Shown here: positions 37,501 to 53,760 of the stretch, piece after piece | Layout of the letters: every line of letters begins with the position of its first letter | Numbering within the stretch: the stretch's first letter is position 1 | Notes under the pieces: generated by a model | What the model was told of the DNA's origin: nothing | The model's input: only the letters and a program-made list of their open reading frames with translations | Database searches by the model: none | NCBI GenBank assembly: GCA_023375785.1 | Contig: SZWC01000033.1 | Location: forward strand, 357,244-421,243 | Source of the DNA: Penium margaritaceum | Taxonomy: Eukaryota > Streptophyta > Zygnematophyceae > Desmidiales > Peniaceae | Length of the DNA: 64,000 nucleotides | Reading direction: 5' to 3' | Translations under genes and position numbers: made by a program

Positions 37501-40500
37501 GATGCATATGTCACTGACTATGACTGAGGAAGTCCACTATGTATGGTCAACATTGACAACTCACAACACGAGTCACAAATGGTCAGAGGGAGAGACAATG
37601 GTTTGGGAACCATATGTATCCACTAGAAAGGACAAGAAACTTCAATACATAGTGGTACGAGTGGCTAATATGCACACCAAACAACCAAACTAGGCCTATG
37701 TCACTGACTATGACGAGAGAATTTCAATATGGGTGGTCAACGTTGACCAACCATAACACGAGTAAAAAATGGTCAGGGGAGGAAACAATGCTATGGGAAT
37801 ATCAGTTCTCAACTAGCAAGTAAAACGACCGTCAGTCAGTAGTAGCACGGTGTGGCTACCATGCACAGTAACAGACCAAAGTAGGCATATGTTCTGCCTT
37901 TGACCAAAGCGATCTGCTGTGTGTGGTCAACATTGAAAACTCATTATACGAGTCACAAATGGTCAGAGGGGGAAACAATGGTTTTTGAACACCAAGTATC
38001 AGAAAGCAAGCACAAGGAGCATCAATACGTTGTGGCACGGTGTGGATACCATGCACGATGACCAACCAAATAGGCATATGTCAATGACCATGACCAAGTC
38101 ATGGCCCTAAGTGTGGTAAACCTTGACAACTCATAACACAAGTCACAAATGGTCATGGTGGAATGTAATGGTTTGTGAATACTAGTTATTGACTAGCAAG
38201 TACAAATACCTTCAATATGTAGCGGCACAGCGTGGCTACAATGCACTGTGACCAACTAAAGTATGCATATGTGACTGACCATGAACAAAGAGTTTCACTT
38301 CATGTGGTCATCATTTACAACTCACAACACGGGTCACAGATAGTCAGAGGGGGCTAACAATGGTTTGGGAACACTGGCTGTCAACAAGAAAGCACACAGA
38401 CCTTCGATGAGTAATGACACAAAGTGGTAACCATGTACAGTAACAAACCAAAGTAGGTATGTGTCACAAACCATGACCAAACGGATTTCACAGTGTGTGG
38501 TCAACGTTGAAAACTCATAACACGAGTCACAACTGGTCAGTGGGGGAAACCATGGGCTGGGAAGAATAGTTGTCAACTAGCAAGTAGAAAGATTTTCAAC
38601 AAGTAGTGGCACGGTGTGGCTAGCGTGCACATTGACCAACCAAAGGATACATATGTCACTGACGATAACCGAAGAAGTCCACTATGTGTGGTCAACATTG
38701 AGAACTCATAACACGACTCACAAATCGTGAGAGGGAGATACAATGGTTTAGGAACCCTATGTATCGACTAGAAAGGACAAGGAACTTCAATCGGAGTGGC
38801 ACATTGTGGCTTATATGCACACCAAACAACCAAACTAGGCATATGTCACTGACCATGACGGGAGAATTTTAGTATGGGTGGTCAACGTTGACCAACCACA
38901 ACACGAGTAAAAAATGTTCAGGGGAGGAAACAATGCTATGGGAATATGAGTTCTCAACTGGCAAGTACAACGACCGTCAGTCAGTAGTAGCACGGTGTGG
39001 ATACCATGCACAGTGACCGACCAAATAAGGCATATGTACTGCCTTTGACCAAAGAAATCTGCTGTGTGTGGTCAACATTGACAGCTCATAATACTAGTCA
39101 CAAATGGTCAGAGAAGGAAACAGTGGTTTGGGAACACCAAGTATCAAAAAGCAAGCACAAGGAGCTTCAATACGTTGTGGCACGGTGTGGATACCATGCC
39201 CGATGACCAACCAAAGTAGGCATATGTCACAGACCATGACCAAATAATGGCACTACGTGTGGTAAACCTTGACAACTCATAACACGAGTCAGAAATAGTC
39301 AGGATGGAAGATACTGATTTGTGAATACTAGTTATTGACTAGCAAGTACAAATACCTTCAATTTGTAGTGGCACAGTGTGGCTACAATGTACAGTGACCA
39401 ACAAAGGTATGCATATGTCACTGACCATGAACGAAGAATTTCACTTCATGTGGTCAACATTTACAACTCACAACACGAGTCACTGATAGTCTGAGGGGGT
39501 AACAATGGTTTGGGAACACTAGCTGTCAACAAGAAAGCACAAATATCTTTGATAAGTAATGACACAGCATGGTAACAATGTACAGTGACAAACCAAAGTA
39601 GGCATGTGTCACAAACCATGAACAAACGGATTTCACAGTGTGTGGTCAATCTTGAAAACTCATACCACGAGTCACAACTGGTCAGTGGGAAAGACCATGG
39701 GTTGGGAACACTGGTTATAAAATATCAAGTAGAAAGATTTTCAACATGTAGTGGCACGGTGTGGCTTGCGTGCACAGTGACCAACCAAAGGATGCATATG
39801 TCAGTGACTATGACCGAAGGAGTCCACTATGTGTGGTCAATATTGACAACTCATGACACGAGTCACAAATGGTCACAGGGAGAGACAATGGTTTGGGAAC
39901 CCTATGTATCAACTAGAAGGGACAAAGAACTTCAATACGTAGTGGTGCGGTGTGGCTACTATGCACACCAAACGACCAAACTAGGCATATGTCACTGACC
40001 ATGACCAGATAACGGGTTTCAATATGGGTGGTCAATGTTGACCAACCATAACACGAGTCACAAACAGTCACGGGAGGAAACAATGCTATGGGAATATCAG
40101 TTCTCAACTAGCAAGTACAACGACCTTCAGTCAGTAGTAGCACGGTGTGGCTACCATGCACAATGACCAACCAAAGAAGGCATATGTACTGCCTTTGACC
40201 AAAGAAATCCGCTGTGTGTGGTCAACGTTGACAACTCATAATACGAGTCACAATTGGTGAGATGGGGAAACAATGGTTTGGGAACACCGAGTATCAAATA
40301 GCAAGTACAAAAAGCTTCAATACGGTGTGGCAGAGTGTGGATACCATGCACGATGACCAACCAAAGTGAGCATATGTCATTAACCATGACCAAATAATGG
40401 CACTTAGTGTGGTAAACCTTGACAACTCATAACACGAGTCACGAATGGTCAGGGTGGAAGATAATGATTTGTGAATACTAGTTATTGATTAGCAAGTACA

Positions 40501-43500
40501 AATACCTACAATATGTAGTGGCATAGTGTGGCTACAATGCACAGTGACCAACCAAAGCATGCATATGTCACTTACCATGAACAAAGAATTTCACTTCATG
40601 TGGTCAACATTTAGAACTCACAACACGAGTCACTGATAGTCAGAGGGGGTAACAATGGTTTGAGGACACTAGCTGTCAACAAGAAAGCACAAAGACCTTC
40701 AATACGTAATGACACGGCGTGGTAACCATGTACAGTGACAAACCAAAGTAGGCATGTGTCACAAACCATGACCAAACGGATTTCACAGTGTGTGGTCAAC
40801 GTTGAAAACTCATAACACGAGACACAAATGTTCAGTGGGGGAGACCATGGGTTTAGAACACTAGTTATCAACGAGCAAGTAGAAAGATTTTCAACAAGTA
40901 GTGGCACGGTGTGGCTAGCGTGCACACTGACCAACCAAAGGATGCATATGTCGCTAACCATGAACGAAGAAGTCCACTATGTGTGGTCAACATTGACAAC
41001 TCATAACACGAGTCACAAATGGTTAGAGAGAGAGACAATGGTTTGGGAACCCTATGTATCGAGTAAAAAGAACAAAGAACTTGAATACGTAGTGGCACGG
41101 TGTGGCTGATATGCACACCAAACAACCAAACTAGGCATATGTCACTGATCATGATCAGGGAATTTCAATATGGGAGGTCACCGTTGACCAACCATAACAC
41201 GGGACAAAAACGGTCAGGGAAGGAAACAATGATATGGGAATATCAGTTCTCAACAAGAAAGTTCAACGACCTTCCGTCAGTAGTAGCACGGCGTGGCAAC
41301 CATGCACAATGACCGACAAAAGTAGGCATATGTTGTGCCTTTGAGCAAAGAAAACCCCTATGTGTGGTCATCATTGGCAACTCATAATACAAGTCACAAA
41401 TGGTCAGAGGGGAAAACAGCGGTTTGGGAGCACCAAGTATCACATAGCAAGCACAAGGAGCTTGAATACAATGTGGCACGGTTTGGATACCATGCACGAT
41501 GACCAACCAAAGTAGGCATATGTCACTGACCATGTCCAAATAATGGCACTAAGTGTTGTAAACCTTGGAAACTCATAACACGAGTCACAAATGGTCAGGG
41601 TGGAATGTAATGGGTTGTGAATACTAGTTATCGACTAGCAAGTACCAATACCTTCAATATGTAGCGGCACAGTGTGGCTACTATGCACCGTGACCAACCA
41701 AAGTATGCATATGTGACAGACCATGAACAAAGAATTTCACTTCATGTGGTCAACATTTACAGCTCACAACACGGGTCAAAGATAGTCAGAGGGGGCTAAC
41801 AATGGTTTGGGAACACTGGCTGTGAACTAGAAAGCACAAAGACCTTCGATATGTAATGACACGGCGTGGTAACGATGTACAGTAACAAACCAAAGTAGGC
41901 ATGTGTCACAAACCATGACGAAACGGATCTCACAGTGTGTGGTTGACGTTGAAAACTCATAACACGAGTCACAACTGGTCAGTGGGGGAAACCATGGGTT
42001 GGGAACACTAGTTATCAACAAACAAGTAGAAAGTTTTTCAACAAGTAGTGGCACGGTGTGGCTAGCGTGCATTATGACCAACCAGAGGATACACACGTCA
42101 CTGACTATGACCGAAGAAGTCCACTATGTATGGTCAATATTGACAACTCATAACACGAGTCACAGATGGTCACAGGGAGAGACAATGATTTGGGAACCCT
42201 ATATATCGACTAGAAAGGACAAAGAACTTCAATACGTAGTGGCACGGTGTGCCTTCTATGCACACCACATAACCAAACAAGGCATATGTCACCGACCATG
42301 ATAAGACAATTTCAATATGGGTGGTCAACATTCACCAACCATAACACGAGTCACAAAGGGTCAGAGGGGGAAACAATGGTCTGTGAATATCAGCTCTCAA
42401 CTAGCAAGTACAGCGACCTTCAATGAGTATAAGCACGGTATGGCTACCATGCACAATGACCGACCAAAGTAGGCATATGTACTACCTTTGACTAAAGAAA
42501 TCCGCTGTGTGTGGTCAGCATTGACAACTCATAACAAGAGTCACAAATGGTCAGAGGGGGAGACAATGGGTTGGGAACACCAGGTATCAGCTAGCAAGCA
42601 CAAGGACCTTCAATACGTTGTGGCACGGTGTAGATACCATGCACGATGTCCAACCAAAGTAGGCATATGTCACTGACAATGACCAAATAATGTCACTAAG
42701 TGTGGTAACATTTGACAACTCATAACACGAGTCACAAATGGTCAGGGTGGAAGATAATGATTCGTTAATACTAGTTATCGACTAGCAAGTACAAATACCT
42801 TCAATATGAAGTGGCACAGCGTGGCTACCATGCAGAATGACCAACCAAAGTATACTTATGTCACTAACCATGACTGACCATGAACAAAGAATTTCACTTC
42901 ATGTGGTCGGCGTTGACAACTTACAACACGAGATACTGATAGTCAGATGGGGTAACAATGGTTTGGGAACACTAGCTATCAACTAGAAAGCACAAAGACC
43001 TTCCATACGTAGTGACACGGCATGGTAACCATGTACAGTGACAAACCAAAGTAGGCATATGTCACTGACCATGACCAAAAAATGGCACTAAGTGTGGTAA
43101 ACCTTGACAACTCATAACACGAGTCACAAATGGTCAGGGTGGAAGATAATGGTTCCTCAATACTAGTTATTGACTAGCAATTACAAATACCTTGAATATG
43201 TAGTGGCACAGTGTGGCTACAATGCACAGTGACCAACCAAAGTATGCATACGTCACTGACCATGAACAAAGAATTATACTTCATGTGGTCAATGTTAACA
43301 ACTCACAACACGAGTCATAGAAATTCAGAGGGGGGTAACAATGGTTTGGGAATACTATCTATCAACAAAAAAGCACAAAGACCTTTGATACATAGTGACA
43401 CAACGTGGTAACCATGTACAATAACAAACCAAAGTAGGCATATGTCACTAACCATGACCAAACAGATTTCAGAGTGTGTGGTCAACATTGAAAACGCAAA

Positions 43501-45315
43501 ACACGAGTCACAAATAGTCAGGGGGGAAACAATGGGTTTGGAACAATAGTTCTCAACTAGCAAGTAGAAGTGTTTTCAACAAGTAGTGGCACGGTGTGGC
43601 TAGCGTGCACAGTGACCAACCAAAGGATGCATATGTCACTGACTATGACCGAAGAAGTCCACTATGTGTGGTCAACATTGACAGCTCAAAACATGAGTCA
43701 CAAATGGTCAGAGGAGAAGCCAATGGTCTGGGAACATCAGGTATCAACTAGCAAGCACAAGGTCCTTCAACAAGTTGTGGCACAGTGTGGATACCATGCA
43801 CGATGACCAACCAAAGTAGGCATATGTCACTGACCATGTCCAAATAATGTCAATAAGTGTGGTAAAATTTGACAGCTCATAGCACGTGTCACAAATGGTC
43901 AGAGTAGAAGGCAGTGGTTCGTGAATGCTAGGTATTGAGTAGCAAGTACAAATACCTTCAAAATGTAGTGGCACAGCGTGGCTACCATGCACAGTGACCA
44001 ACCAAAGTATGCATATGTCACTGACCATGACCAACGAATTTCACTTCAAGTGGTCAGCATTGACAACTCACAACACGAGTTACATATAGTCAAAGGGGGG
44101 TAACAATGGTTTGGGAACAATACCTATTAACCAGAAAGCACAAATACCTTTGATATGTAGTGACATGGCGTGGTAACCATGTACTGTGACAAACCAAAGA
44201 AGGCATATGTCACTAACCATGACCAAACAAATTTCACAGTGTGTGGTCAATATTGAAAACTCATAACACGAGTCACAAATTGTGAGAGGGGGAAACAATG
44301 GATTGGGAACACTAGTTGTCAACCAGCAAGTACAAAGAATTCCAACAAGAAGTGGCACGGTTTGGCTAGCGTGCACTGTGACCAACCAAAGGGTGAATAC
44401 ATCACTGACTATGACCGAAGAAATCCAGTATCCGTGGTCAATATTGACAACTCATAACATGAGTCACAAATGGTCAGAGGGAGAGACAATGGTCTGGGAA
44501 CCCTATGCATGGACTAGAAAGGACAAATAACTTCAATACATAGTGGCACGGTGTGGTTACTATGCACACCAAACAACCAAACTAGGCATATGTCACAGAC
44601 CATGACCAAAAAATTTCAATATGGATGGTCAAGGTTCACCAACCATAACACGAGTCAAAAATGGTCAGAGGGGGGAACAATGGTTTGGGAATATCATTTT
44701 TCAACTTGCAAGTACAACTCTCTTCAATCAGTGGTAGCACGCTGTGTTTACCATGCACAATGACCGACCAAAGTAGCCAAATCCGCTGTGTGTGGTCAAC
44801 GTTGACAACTTGTAATACGAGTCACAAATGGTCACAGGGGGAAACAATGGCTTGGGAACACCAAGTATCAAATAGGAAGCACAAGGAGCTTCAATATGTT
44901 GTGGCACAGTGTGGATACCATGCACGATGACCAACCAAAGTAGGCATATGTCACTGACCATGACCAAATAATGGCACTAAGTGTGGTAAACCTTGACAAC
45001 TCATAATACGAGTCACAAATGGTCAGGGTGGAATATAATGGTTTGTGAGTACTAGCTATCGACTAGCAAGTACAAATACGTTCAATATGTATTGGCACAG
45101 TGTGGCTACAATGAACAGTGACCAACAATAGTATGCATATGTCACTGACCGTGAAGAAATAATTTCTCTTCATGTGGTCAACATCTCAACTCACAACACG
45201 GGTCATAGATAGTCAGAGGGGGCTAACAATGGTCTAGGACCACTAGCTGTCAACAAGAAAGCACAAAGACCTTCGATATGTAATGACACGGCGTGGTAAC
45301 CATGTACAGTAACAA

Positions 45316-45672
45316 ACCAAAGTAGGCATGTGTCACAAACCATGACCAAACGGATTTCACAGTGTGTGGTCAACGTTGAAAACTCATAACACGAGTCACA
45401 ACTGGTCAGTGGGGGAAACCATGTGTTGGGAACACTAGTTATCAACTAGCAAGTAGAAAGATTTACAACAAGTAGTGGCACGGTGTGGCTACTATGCACA
45501 GCAACCAACCAAAGTAGGCATGTGTCACAAACCATGACCAAACGGATTTCACAGTGTGTGGTCAACGTTGAAAACTCATAACACGAGTCACAACTGGTCA
45601 GTGGGGGAAACCATGTGTTGGGAACACTAGTTATCAACTAGCAAGTAGAAAGATTTACAACAAGTAGTGGCA
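45316..45672. repeat. Single-monomer tandem duplication in satellite
   Basis: A monomer of the TGGGGGAAACCATG type is present twice in a row at an offset of 192 bp (45316-45507, then 45508 to about 45672), including the private variant CCATGTGTTGGG in both. The copies match by eye across the second copy, which points to a recent event. Confidence 0.85.
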
Positions 45673-48600
45673 TGGTGTGGCTAGCATGCACAGTGACCAA
45701 CTAAAGGATGCATATGTCACTGACTATGACCGACGAAGTCCACTATGTGTGGTCAACATTGACAACTCACAACACGACTCACAAATGGTCAGAGGGAGAA
45801 ACAATGGTTTGGGAACCATACGTATTCACTAGAAAGGACAAGGAATTTCAATACGTAGTCGCACGGTGTGGCTACTATGCACACCAAACAACCAAACTAG
45901 GCATATGTCACTGACCATGACGAGAGAATTTCAATATGGGTGGTCAACGTTGACCAACCACAACACGAGTCAAAAGTATTCAGGGGAGGAAACAATGCTA
46001 TGGGAATATGAGTTCTCAACTGGCAAGTACAACGACCGTCAGTCAGTAGTAGCACGGTGTGGATACCATGCACAGTGACCGACCAAATAAGGCATATGTA
46101 CTGCCTTTGACCAAAGAAATCTGCTGTGTGTGGTCAACATTGACAACTCATAATACTAGTCACAAATGGTCAGAGGAGGAAACAGTGGTTTGGGAATACC
46201 AAGTATCAAAAAGCAAGCACAAGGTGCTTCAATACGTTGTGGCACGGTGTGGATACCATGCCCGATGACCAACCAAAGTAGGCATATGTCACTGACCATG
46301 ACCAAATAATGGCACTACGTGTGGTAAACCTTGACAACTCATAACACGAGTCATAAATGGTCAGGGTGGAAGATAATGGTTTGTGAATACTAGTTATCAA
46401 CTAGCAAGTACAAATACCTTTAAAATGTAGTGGCACAGTATGGCTACAATGCACAGTGACCAACCAAAGTATGCATATGTCACTAACCATGAACAAAGAA
46501 ATTCACGTCATGTGGTCAACATCTACAACTCACAGCACGGGTCACCGATAGTCAGAGGGGGGCTTACAATGGTTTGGGAATACTAGCTGTCAACAAGAAA
46601 GCACACAGACCTCCGATACGTAATGACACGGGGTGGTGACCATGTACAGTGACAAACCAATGTAGGCATGTGTCACATACCATGACCAAACGGATTTCAC
46701 AGTGTGTGGTCAATGTTGAAAACTCATAACACGAGTCACAAATCGTCAGTGGGGAAACCATGGGTTGGGAACATTAGTTATCAACTAGGAAGCAGAAAGA
46801 TTTTCAACAAGTAGTGGCACGGTGTGGCTAGCGTGCACAGTGACCAACCAAAGGATGCACACGTCACTGACTCTGACCAAAGAATTCCACTATGCATGGT
46901 CAACATTGACAACTCATAACACAAGTCACAAATGGTCAGAGGGAGAGAAAATAATTTGGGAACCCTGTGTATCTACTAGAAAGGACAAAGAGTTCAATAC
47001 TTAGTGGAACGGTGTGGCTACTATGCACACCAAACATCCAAACGAGGTATATGTCACCGACTATGATGAAAGAATTTCAATATGGGTGGTCAACATTCAC
47101 CAACCATAACACGAGTCACAAAGGGTTAGATGGGGAAACAATCGTCCATGAATATCAGTTCTCAACTAGCAAGTACAGCGACCTTCAATCTGTATAAGCA
47201 CGATGTGGCTACCATGCACAATGAATGACCAAAGTAGGCATATGTACTACCTTTGACCAAAAAAATCCGATGTGTGTGGTCAGCATTGACAACTCATAAC
47301 AGGAGTCACAAATGGTCAGAGGGGGAGACAATGGTTTGGGAACACCAGGTCTCAGCTAGCAAGACAAGGACCTTCAATACGTTGTGGCACGGTGTGAATA
47401 CCATGCACGATGACCAACCAAAGTAGGCACATATCACTGACCATGACCAAATAATGTCACTAAGTGTGGTAGAATTTGACAACTCATAACACGGGTCACA
47501 AATGGTCAGGGTGGAAGATAATGATTTGTGAATTCTAGTGTTTGACTAGCAAGTACAGATACCTTCAATATGTAGTAGCACAGCGTGCCTACCATGCACA
47601 GTGACCAACCAAAGTATGCATATGTCGCTGACCATGACCAACGAATTTCACTTCATGTGGTCAGCGTTGACAACTCACAACACGAGTCACTGATAGTCAG
47701 AGGGGGTAACAAGGGTTTGGGAACACTAGCTATCAACTAGAAAGCACAAGGACCTTTGTTACGTAGTGACAAGGCGTGGTAACCATGTACAGTGACAAAC
47801 CAAAGTAGGCATGTGTCACAAACCATGACCAAACGGATTTCACAGTGTGTGGTCAACGTTGAAAACTCATAACACGAGTCACAAATGGTGAGTGGGGGAG
47901 ACCATGGGTTGGGAACACTAGTTATCAACTAGCAAGTAGAAATATTTTCAACAAGTAGTGGCACGGTGTGGCTACCATGCACAGTGACCAACCAAAGGAT
48001 GCATATATAACTGACTATGACCGAAGAAGTCCACTATGTGTGGTCAACATTGACAACTCATAACGCGAGTCACAAATGGTCAGAGGGAGAGACAATGGTT
48101 TGGGAACCTTATGTATCAACTAGAAAGGACAAAGAACTTCAATACGTAGTGGCACGGTGTGGCTACTATGCACACCAAACAACCAAACTAGGCATATGTC
48201 ACTGACCATGACCAGATGATTTCAATATGGCTGGTCAACGTTGACCAACTATAACACGAGTCACAAACGGTCAGGGAAGGAAACATGGCTATGGGAATAT
48301 CAGTTTTCAACTAGCAAGTACAACGACCTTCAGTCAGTAGTTGCACGGTGTGGCTACCATGCACAATGACCGACCAAAGTAGGCATATGTACTGCCTTTG
48401 ACCAAAGACATCCGCTGTGTGTGGTCAACGTTGACAACTCATAATACGAGTCACAAGTGGTCAGAGTGGGAAACAATGGTTTGGGAACACCGAGTATCAA
48501 ATAGCAAGTACAAAGAGCTTCAATACGTTGTGGCACAGTGTGGACACCATGCGCGATGACCAACCAAAGTAGGCATATGTCAGTGACCATGACCAAAGAA

Positions 48601-49099
48601 TGGCACTAAGTGTGATTTACCTTGACAACTCATAACACGAGTCACAAATGGTCAGGGTGGAAGATAATGAATTGTGAATACTAGTTATTGACTAGCAGGT
48701 ACAAATACCTTCAATATGTAGTGGCACAGTGTGGCTACAATGCACAGTGACCAACCAAAGTATGCATTTGTCACTGACCATGAACAAAGAATTTCACTTC
48801 ATGTGGTCAACATTTACAACACACAACAAGAGTCACTGATAGTCAGAGGGGGTAACAATGGTTTGGGAACACTAGCTGTCAACAAGAAAGCACGAAGACC
48901 ATTGATACGTAATGACAGGGCGTGGTAACCATGTACAGTGACAAACCAAAGTAGGCATGTGTCAGAAACCATGACGAGCGGATTTCACAGTGTGTGGTCA
49001 ACGTTGAAAACTCATAACATGAGTCACAAATGGTCAGTGGGGGAGACCATGGGCTGGGAACACTAGTTATCAACTACCAAGTAGAAAGAGTTTCAACAA

Positions 49100-49481
49100 G
49101 TAGTGGCACGGTGTGGCTATCGTGCACAGTGACCAACCAAAGGATGCATATGTCACTGACTATGACCGAAGAAGTCCACTATGTGTGGTCAACATTGACA
49201 ACTCATAACACGAGTCACAAATGGTCAGAGGGAGAGACAATGGTTTGGGAACCCTATGTGTCAACTAGAAAGGACAAAGAACTTCAATACGTAGTGGCAC
49301 GGTGTGGCTATCGTGCACAGTGACCAACCAAAGGATGCATATGTCACTGACTATGACCGAAGAAGTCCACTATGTGTGGTCAACATTGACAACTCATAAC
49401 ACGAGTCACAAATGGTCAGAGGGAGAGACAATGGTTTGGGAACCCTATGTGTCAACTAGAAAGGACAAAGAACTTCAATAC
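49100..49481. repeat. Single-monomer tandem duplication in satellite
   Basis: A monomer carrying GGCTATCGTGCACAGTGACC and the private variant CCCTATGTGTCAAC is duplicated at an offset of 191 bp (49100-49290 and 49291-49481). It is almost exact by eye. It is the reason two nearly identical open frames overlap here. Confidence 0.88.
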
Positions 49482-52400
49482 ATAGTGGCACGGTTTGGCT
49501 ACTATGCACACCAAACAACCAAACTATTCATATGTCACTGACCATGACCAGATAACTTCAATATGGGTGGTCAACGTTGACTAACCATGACACGAGTCAC
49601 AAATGGTTAGGGGAGGAAACAATGCTATGGGAATATGAGTTCTCAACTAGCAAGTACAACGACCTTCCGTCGGTAGTAGCACGTTGTGGCTACCATGCAC
49701 AATGACCGACCAAAGAAGGCATATGTACTGCCTTTGACCAAAGACATCCGTTGTGTGTGGTCAACGTTGACAACTCATAACAAGAGTCACAAATGGTCAG
49801 AGGGGGAAACAATGGTTTGGGAAAACCTAGAATCAAATAGCAAGCACAAGGAGCTTCAATAAGTTGTGGCACAATGTGGATACCATGCCCGATGACCAAC
49901 CTAAGTAGGCATATGTCACTGACCATGACCAAATAATGGCACTAAGTGTGGTAAACCTTGACAACTCATAACACGAGTCACAAATGGTCAGGGTGGAGGA
50001 CAATGGTTTGTGCATACCAGTTATCTTTTAGCAAGTACAAATACCTTCAATATGTAGTGGCATAGTGTGGCTACAATGCATGGTGACCAACGAAAGTATG
50101 CATATGTCACTAACCATGAACAAAGAATTTCACTTCATGTGGTCATCATTTACAACTCACAACACGGGTCACAGATAGTCAGAGGGGGCTAATAATGGTT
50201 TGGGAACACTGGCTGTCAATAAGAAAGCACAAAGACTTTCAATACGTAATGACATTGCGTGGTAACCACGAACAGTGACAAACCAAAGTAGGCATATGTC
50301 ACAAACCATGACCAAGCGGATTTCACAGTGCAAGGTCAATGTTGAAAACTCATAACACGAGTCACAAATGGTCAGTGGGGGGAACCATGGGTTGGGAACA
50401 CTAGTTATCAACTAGCAAGTCAAAACATTTTCAACAAGTAGTGGCATGGTGTGGCTAGCGTGCACACTAACCAACCAAAGGATTCATATGTCACTGACTA
50501 TGAACGAAGAAGTCCACTATGTGTGGCCAACATTGAAAAATCACAACACAAGTCACAAATAATCAGAGGGAGAGGCAATGGTTTAGGAACCCCATGTATC
50601 AACTAGAAAGGACAAAGAACTTCAATATATGGTGGCACGGTGTGACTAATATGCACACCAAACAACCAAACTAGGCAAATGTCACTGACCATGACCAGGG
50701 AATTCCAATGTGGGTGATCAACGTTGACCAACCATAACACGAGACAAAAACGTTCAGGGGATGAAACAATGCTATGGGAATATCAGTTCTCAACGAGAAC
50801 GTACAACGACCTTCAGTAATTAGTAGCGCGGTGTGGCTACCATGCACAATAAACGACCAAAGTAGGCATATGAACTGCCTTTGACCAAAGAAATCTGCTG
50901 TGTGTGGTCAACATTTACAATTCATAATACGCGTCACACGTGGTCAGAAGGGGGAAACAATGGTAAAGGAACACCAAGTATCAAAAAGAAAGCACAAGGA
51001 GCTCCAATACGTTGTGGCACGGTGTGGATATCATGCACGATGACCAACCAAAGTAGGCATATGTCACTGACCATGACCAAATAATGGCACTAAGTGTGGT
51101 AAACCTCGACAACTCATAACACGAGTCACAAATGGTCAGGGTGGAAGATGATGGTTTTTGAATACTAGTTATTGAATAGCAAGTACAAATACCTTCACTA
51201 TGCAGTGGCACAGTGTGGCTACAATGCACAGTGACATTCAAAGTATGCATATGTCACTGACCATGAACAAAGAATTTCACTCCATGTGGTCAACATTAAC
51301 AACTCACAACACGAGTCACTGATAGTCAGAGGGGGCAACAATGGTTTGGGAACACTAGCTTTCAACAGGAAAGCACAAAGACCTTCGATATGTAATGATA
51401 CAGCGTGGTATCGATGTACACTGATAAACCAAAGTAGGCATGTGTCGCAAACCATGACCAAACGGATTTCACAGTGTGTGGTCAACGTTGAAAACTCATA
51501 CCACGAGTCACAAATGGTCAGTGGGGGAGACCATGGGTTGGGAACTCTAGTTATCAACTAGCAAGTAGAAAGATTTTCAACAAGTAGTGGCACGGTGAGC
51601 CTAGCGTTTACAGTGACCAACCAAAGGATGCACATGTCACTGACTATGACCGAAGAAGTCCACTATGTGTAGTCAACATTGATAACTCATAACACGAGCC
51701 ACACATGGTCACAGGGAGAGACAATGGTTTGTGAACCCTATCTATCAACTAGAAAGGACAAAGAATTTAAATGCGTAGTGGTACGGTGTGGCTACTATGC
51801 ACACCAAGAAACCAAACTACGCATATGTTACTGACCATGGCCAAATGATTTCAATATGGGTGGTCAAGGTTGACCAACCATAACACGAGTCACAGACGGT
51901 CAGGGGAGAAAACAATGCTATGGGGATATCAGTTCTCAACTAGCAAGTACAATTGCCTTCAGTCAGTAGTAGCATGGTGTGGCTACCATGCACAATGACC
52001 GACCAAAGTAGGCATATGTACTACCTTTGACCAAAGAAATCCGCTGTGTGTGGTCAACGTTGACAACTCATAATACAGGTCACAAATGGCCAGAGGGGGA
52101 AACAATGGTTTCGAAAAACCGAGTATCAAATAGGAAGCACAAGGAGCTTCAATACGTTGTGGCGCAGTGTGGATACCATGCACGACGACCAACCAAAGTA
52201 GGCATATGTCACTGACCATGACCAAATAATGGCACTTAGTGTGGTAAACCTTGACAACTCATGACATGAGTCACAAATGGTTAAGGTGGAGGGCAATGGT
52301 TTGTGCATACCAGTTATCGACTAGCAAGTACAAATACTTTCAATATGTAGTGGCATAGTGTGGCTACAATGCACAATGACCAACCAAAGTATGCATATGT

Positions 52401-53760
52401 CACTGACCATGAACAAAGAATTTCACTTCATGTGGTCAACATTTACAACTCACAACACGGGTTACAGATAGTCAGAGCGGGCTAACAATGGGTTGGGAAC
52501 ACTAGCTGTCAATAAGAAAGCACAAAGACATTTGATACGTAATGACACAGCGTGGTAATCATGTACAGTGACAAACCAAAGTAGGCATGTGTCACAAACC
52601 ATGACCAAACAGATTTCACAGTGTGTGGTCAATATTGAAAACTCATAACACGAGTCACAAATGGTGGGAGGGGGAAACAATGGGTTGGAAACACTAGTTG
52701 TCAACCAGCAAGTACGTAGAATTTCAACAAGAAGTGGCACGGTTTGGCTAGCGTGCACAGTGACCAACCAAAGGATGAATACGTCACTAACTATGATTGA
52801 AGAATTCCAGTATGCGTGGTCAACATTGACAACTCATAACACGAGTCACAAATGGTCAGAGGGAGAGACAATGGTTTTGGAACCCTATGCATGGACTAGA
52901 AAGGACATATTTCGTCAATACGTAGTGGCGCGGTGTGGCTACTATGCACACCAAACAACCAAACAAGGCATATGTCACTGACCATGACCAAAGAATTTCA
53001 ATATGGATGGTCAACGTTCACCAACCATAACACGAGTCACAGATGGTCAGAGTGGGGAACAATGGTTAGGGAATATCAGTTTTCAACTAGCAAGTACAAC
53101 ACCCTTCAATCTGTAGTAGCACAGTGTGGCTACCATGCACAATGGCCGACCAAAGTAAGCATATGTATTGCCTTTAACCAAAGAAATCCGCTATGTGTGG
53201 TCAACATTGACAACCCGTAATTCAAGTCACAAATGGTCAGAGGGGGAAACAATGGTTTGGGCCACCACGTATCAAAAAGGAAGCACAAGGAGCTTCAATA
53301 CCTTATGGCACAGTGTGGATACCATGCACGATGACCAACCAAAGTAGGCATATGTCACTCACCATGATTAAATAATGGCACTAAGTGTGGTAAACCTTGA
53401 CAACTCATACGATGAGTCACAAATGGTCAGGGTGGAGTATAATGGTTTGTGAGTACTAGTTATCGACTAGCAAGTACAAATACCGTCAATATGTAGTGGC
53501 ACAGTGTGGCTACAATTCAGTGCCACCAACCAAAGTATGCATATGCGACTGACCATGAACAAAGAATTTCACTTCATGTGGTCAACATTTACAACTCACA
53601 ACACGGGTCACAGATAGTCAAAGGGGGCTAACAATGGTTTGGGAACACTGGCTGTCAAGAAGAAAGCACAAAGACCTTCGATACGTAATGAAACGGCATG
53701 GTAACCATGTGCAGTAGCAAACCAAATTAGGCATGTGTCACAAACCATGACCAAACGGAT

